Program-made: the position numbers and the translations under genes
Source of the DNA: Betaproteobacteria bacterium
Lineage (GTDB): Bacteria > Pseudomonadota > Gammaproteobacteria > Burkholderiales > Usitatibacteraceae
Length of the DNA: 19,826 bases
NCBI GenBank assembly: GCA_016720925.1
Contig: JADKJR010000018.1
Span: 1-19,826 of the forward strand
Direction of reading: 5' to 3'
Shown: positions 17,746 to 19,826 of the stretch, piece by piece
Layout: each line of letters begins with the position of its first letter
How positions within the stretch are numbered: position 1 is the first letter of the stretch
The notes under the pieces: model-generated
What the model saw: only the letters and a program-made list of their open reading frames with translations
Database searches by the model: none
What the model was told of the DNA's origin: nothing

Positions 17746-19604
17746 ATGTCATCCGTCCCAGGATTGTTGCGTCGTGCCTTCAGCGGTTTCTGGTCGGCGC
17801 TCGACACAAGCCGCCGCGTGTTTTTTAACCTCATCTTCCTCATTGTCCTTGCCTTCATCATTGCCGTGATTTTCAAGGGAAGCCCCAGAATTGATGAAAA
17901 AACCGTGCTGGTGCTTGGCCTCACCGGAAAACTGGTGGAGCAGCGCTCGGGCAGCACGCGTGAGCAGCTCCTGAGCGAAGTGCAGGGCGGCACGAAAGAA
18001 CCAACGCAATTGCGTGATGTGCTCGCAGTACTCGATGCGGCAGCCAAGGATCTGCGCATCGAACGCGTGGTGCTGACCCTCGATGAATTTGACGGCAGTG
18101 GCCCGGCATCGTTGCACGAGGTGGCCAGCGCGCTTGAGCGGTTCAAGGATGCTGGCAAACAGGTTGTGCGTGGGGCGGCCCTCCAACCAGCGTTCTTACT
18201 ATCTGGCCGCGCATGCCAATGAAGTTTTCATGCATCCGATGGGTGTGGTCATGCTGGAGGGCTATGGACGCTACCGCAATTACTACAAGGACGCACTGGA
18301 CCGGCTCGGCATCCAGGCCAATGTCCTGCGCGTCGGTACCTACAAGAGTTTCGGCGAGCCTTACACCAGCAACGCGCCCTCGAAAGCGACCATTGAAGCC
18401 GACACGTTTTTGTACAACGACTTGTGGGCGACCTATCCCGGGCGCTGTTGAAAAGGCGCGCAAGTTGCCCGCTGGCGCCATCAACAAGGGCATCGAGGAA
18501 ATCACGCAACGCTTTGCCGTGGTCAATGGCAACCCGGGAAAACTTGCACTTGAAAGCCGGCTGGTCGACGGCCTGAAAACGCGCGATGAATTTCGCGAAT
18601 TGATGATTCAGCGTGGCGCAAAGGACGAAGAAAACAAAACTTTCCGCCAGGTTTCGTTCAACGCTTACCTGGACGCTCAGCCGAAACGCGGTGATGACGC
18701 TCATCGCCGTCAGTCGTTGCCGAGGGGAAATCAGCGACGGTATTGCGCCACCCGGGCGCATTGGCGGCCGCTCGACGGCCGAACTGATTCGCAAGGCACG
18801 CGACGACGACAAGGTGAAGGCGCTGGTATTGCGCGTGAACTCGCCCGGCGGAAGCGCGTTTGGTTCGGAATTGATTCGCCGTGAGCTGAACTCACGCGCA
18901 TCGCGGGCAAGCCGGTGGTGGTATCGATGGGAAATGTCGCGGCTTCGGGCGGTTACTGGATCTCGATGGCCGCGGATGAAACCATCGCCGACCCGGCCAC
19001 TATTACCGGATCCATCGGTGTAATTGCCATGCTTCCAACCGGTGAAAAACGATGGAAAAGCTGTCGATTGCGACCGGCGGCGTGACCACCACATGGCTAG
19101 GCGGCGCCTACGATCCCCGGCACGGCCTCGATCCGCGATTTGCGCAATTGGTGCAAGCCGCGATTGGCAACATCTGCACGGAATTCACGGGCCAAAGCGG
19201 CGGTCGCCCGCAAGACCACGCCGGAGAAAATCAACGACGTCGGACAAGGCCGGGTATGGACCGGCAATCAGGCGAGGAACGCGGCCCGATTGACCGCACC
19301 GGCAGCTGGCGATGCAATCAAGTCGGCAGCCGCCAAAGCCAAGCTCGGTGATGATGCGCGTGATTTACGTCGAGACGGAACGCACGCCTTTCGAGCTTGA
19401 TATCGCGGTTGGGCGGCGCGCAACTGGAAGCGTGGATTCAGACGATGGTGGGCAATGCGGCCAACAATGTCTTGCCATTCGCGGCGGTTCCCGATGTTGC
19501 GCGAGGTGCAGCACGATCTTGCCTGGATCCTGGAAGCGGCCGATCGGGCGGAGCAGCGGCAACCGTTTGCCGCGTATGCGCACCGTTTGTGCGTTGCCGA
19601 ATAG
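17746..19604 (+). CDS. sppA: Signal peptide peptidase SppA, long (67K) form
   Basis: SppA degrades cleaved signal peptides in the membrane using a Ser-Lys dyad. The start ATG 17746 (MSSVPGLLRRAF) leads to one transmembrane helix, VFFNLIFLIVLAFIIAVIF, near residues 25-43. The N-terminal domain holds the general-base Lys in VGTYKSFGEPY (codon 18344-18346). The C-terminal domain has VLRVNSPGGSAFGSELI and the nucleophile Ser in GNVAASGGYWISMAAD (codon 18945-18947), then TITGSIGVI. The rest, GLDPRFAQLVQAAI, TTPEKINDVGQGRVWTG and ERGLIDRTG, fits the E. coli-type long form of about 620 residues. The stop TAG at 19602 follows HRLCVAE. At least seven frame changes are needed, but both catalytic residues are intact. 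Confidence 0.92.
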
Positions 19605-19647
19605 TTGGCGGCGGAAAAGCCGGACTCACTCATCGGTGAATGCGATG

Positions 19648-19826
19648 ATGAATGAAACTACGCAGACGTGGAACCGGTCGCGCCGAAATCGATGCCCGGA
19701 AAGAGCCTGTCATGATTGAATTCGGCAGTCCGTGGTGCGGTCATTACCGTGCCGCGCAGGGCTTGATCGCGGGTTGCCCTCGAGAAACATCCCGGCGTGC
19801 ATCACATCAAGATTGCCGACGGCCTG
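19648..19826 (+). CDS. Thioredoxin-family protein, partial
   Basis: Joined frames read MNETT, ADVEPVAPKSMPGKSL, then MIEFGSPWCGHYRAAQGLIAG and HHIKIADGL. This is the start of a thioredoxin fold, with strand, WCGHx active-site loop and following helix. The first active-site Cys is present, but the second position is Tyr (TAC, 19745-19747) where WCGHC is expected. A single base difference would restore Cys. Frame changes occur near 19660, 19710 and 19780. The gene begins about 44 bases after sppA and is cut by the window edge. Confidence 0.7.

Overview
The window reads as chromosomal DNA from a respiratory Gram-negative proteobacterium, most likely a betaproteobacterium. That placement is an inference from protein types: an RpfG-like HD-GYP regulator beside a FIST sensor, NnrU, an HDOD protein, long-form SppA, multiheme cytochromes, a lipobox lipoprotein and an outer-membrane-type DUF3943 protein. 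Almost every longer gene needs one or more frame changes to read through. Several of these are restored by adding one base to a homopolymer run, so the sequence looks like an uncorrected long-read assembly rather than a block of pseudogenes. The coordinates below therefore join reading frames, and exact ends can be off by a few codons.

Layout. Everything from 1 to about 12250 that I can assign is on the minus strand. Everything assignable from 12655 to the end is on the plus strand. (1) 1-1925: a signalling operon with a FIST-domain sensor (cut by the window edge), a receiver/HD-GYP response regulator, and a remnant of an upstream phosphorelay gene. (2) 1926-2849: no confidently assigned gene. 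(3) 2850-8626: the most striking region, a compact sulfur-redox operon read from right to left. Its order is octaheme tetrathionate-reductase-family cytochrome c, four-helix cytochrome b, exported monoheme cytochrome c, YeeE/YedE thiosulfate-type transporter, exported protein with three rhodanese domains, exported DsrE-like protein. A near-consensus FNR-type site sits about 41 bases upstream of the start implied by a perfect TATAAT, so the operon looks oxygen-regulated. (4) 8777-12249: Asp/Glu racemase, MgtC/DUF4010 membrane protein, NnrU, and an HDOD protein lacking its middle. (5) 12655-19826, plus strand: ketopantoate-reductase-like protein, exported beta-lactamase-family serine hydrolase followed by a strong hairpin, lipoprotein, DUF3943 protein, signal peptide peptidase SppA, and the start of a thioredoxin-like protein.

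How the genes may work together. In the sulfur operon the cytochrome b could take electrons from quinol and pass them to the membrane-tethered octaheme enzyme, possibly through the small cytochrome c, to reduce tetrathionate or a related periplasmic sulfur or nitrogen oxide. The rhodanese and DsrE proteins both carry export signals and could handle sulfane sulfur in the periplasm. The YeeE/YedE protein could import thiosulfate. The families are recognised from sequence; the joint pathway is a hypothesis. I found no tRNA, rRNA, CRISPR array, insertion sequence or phage gene.
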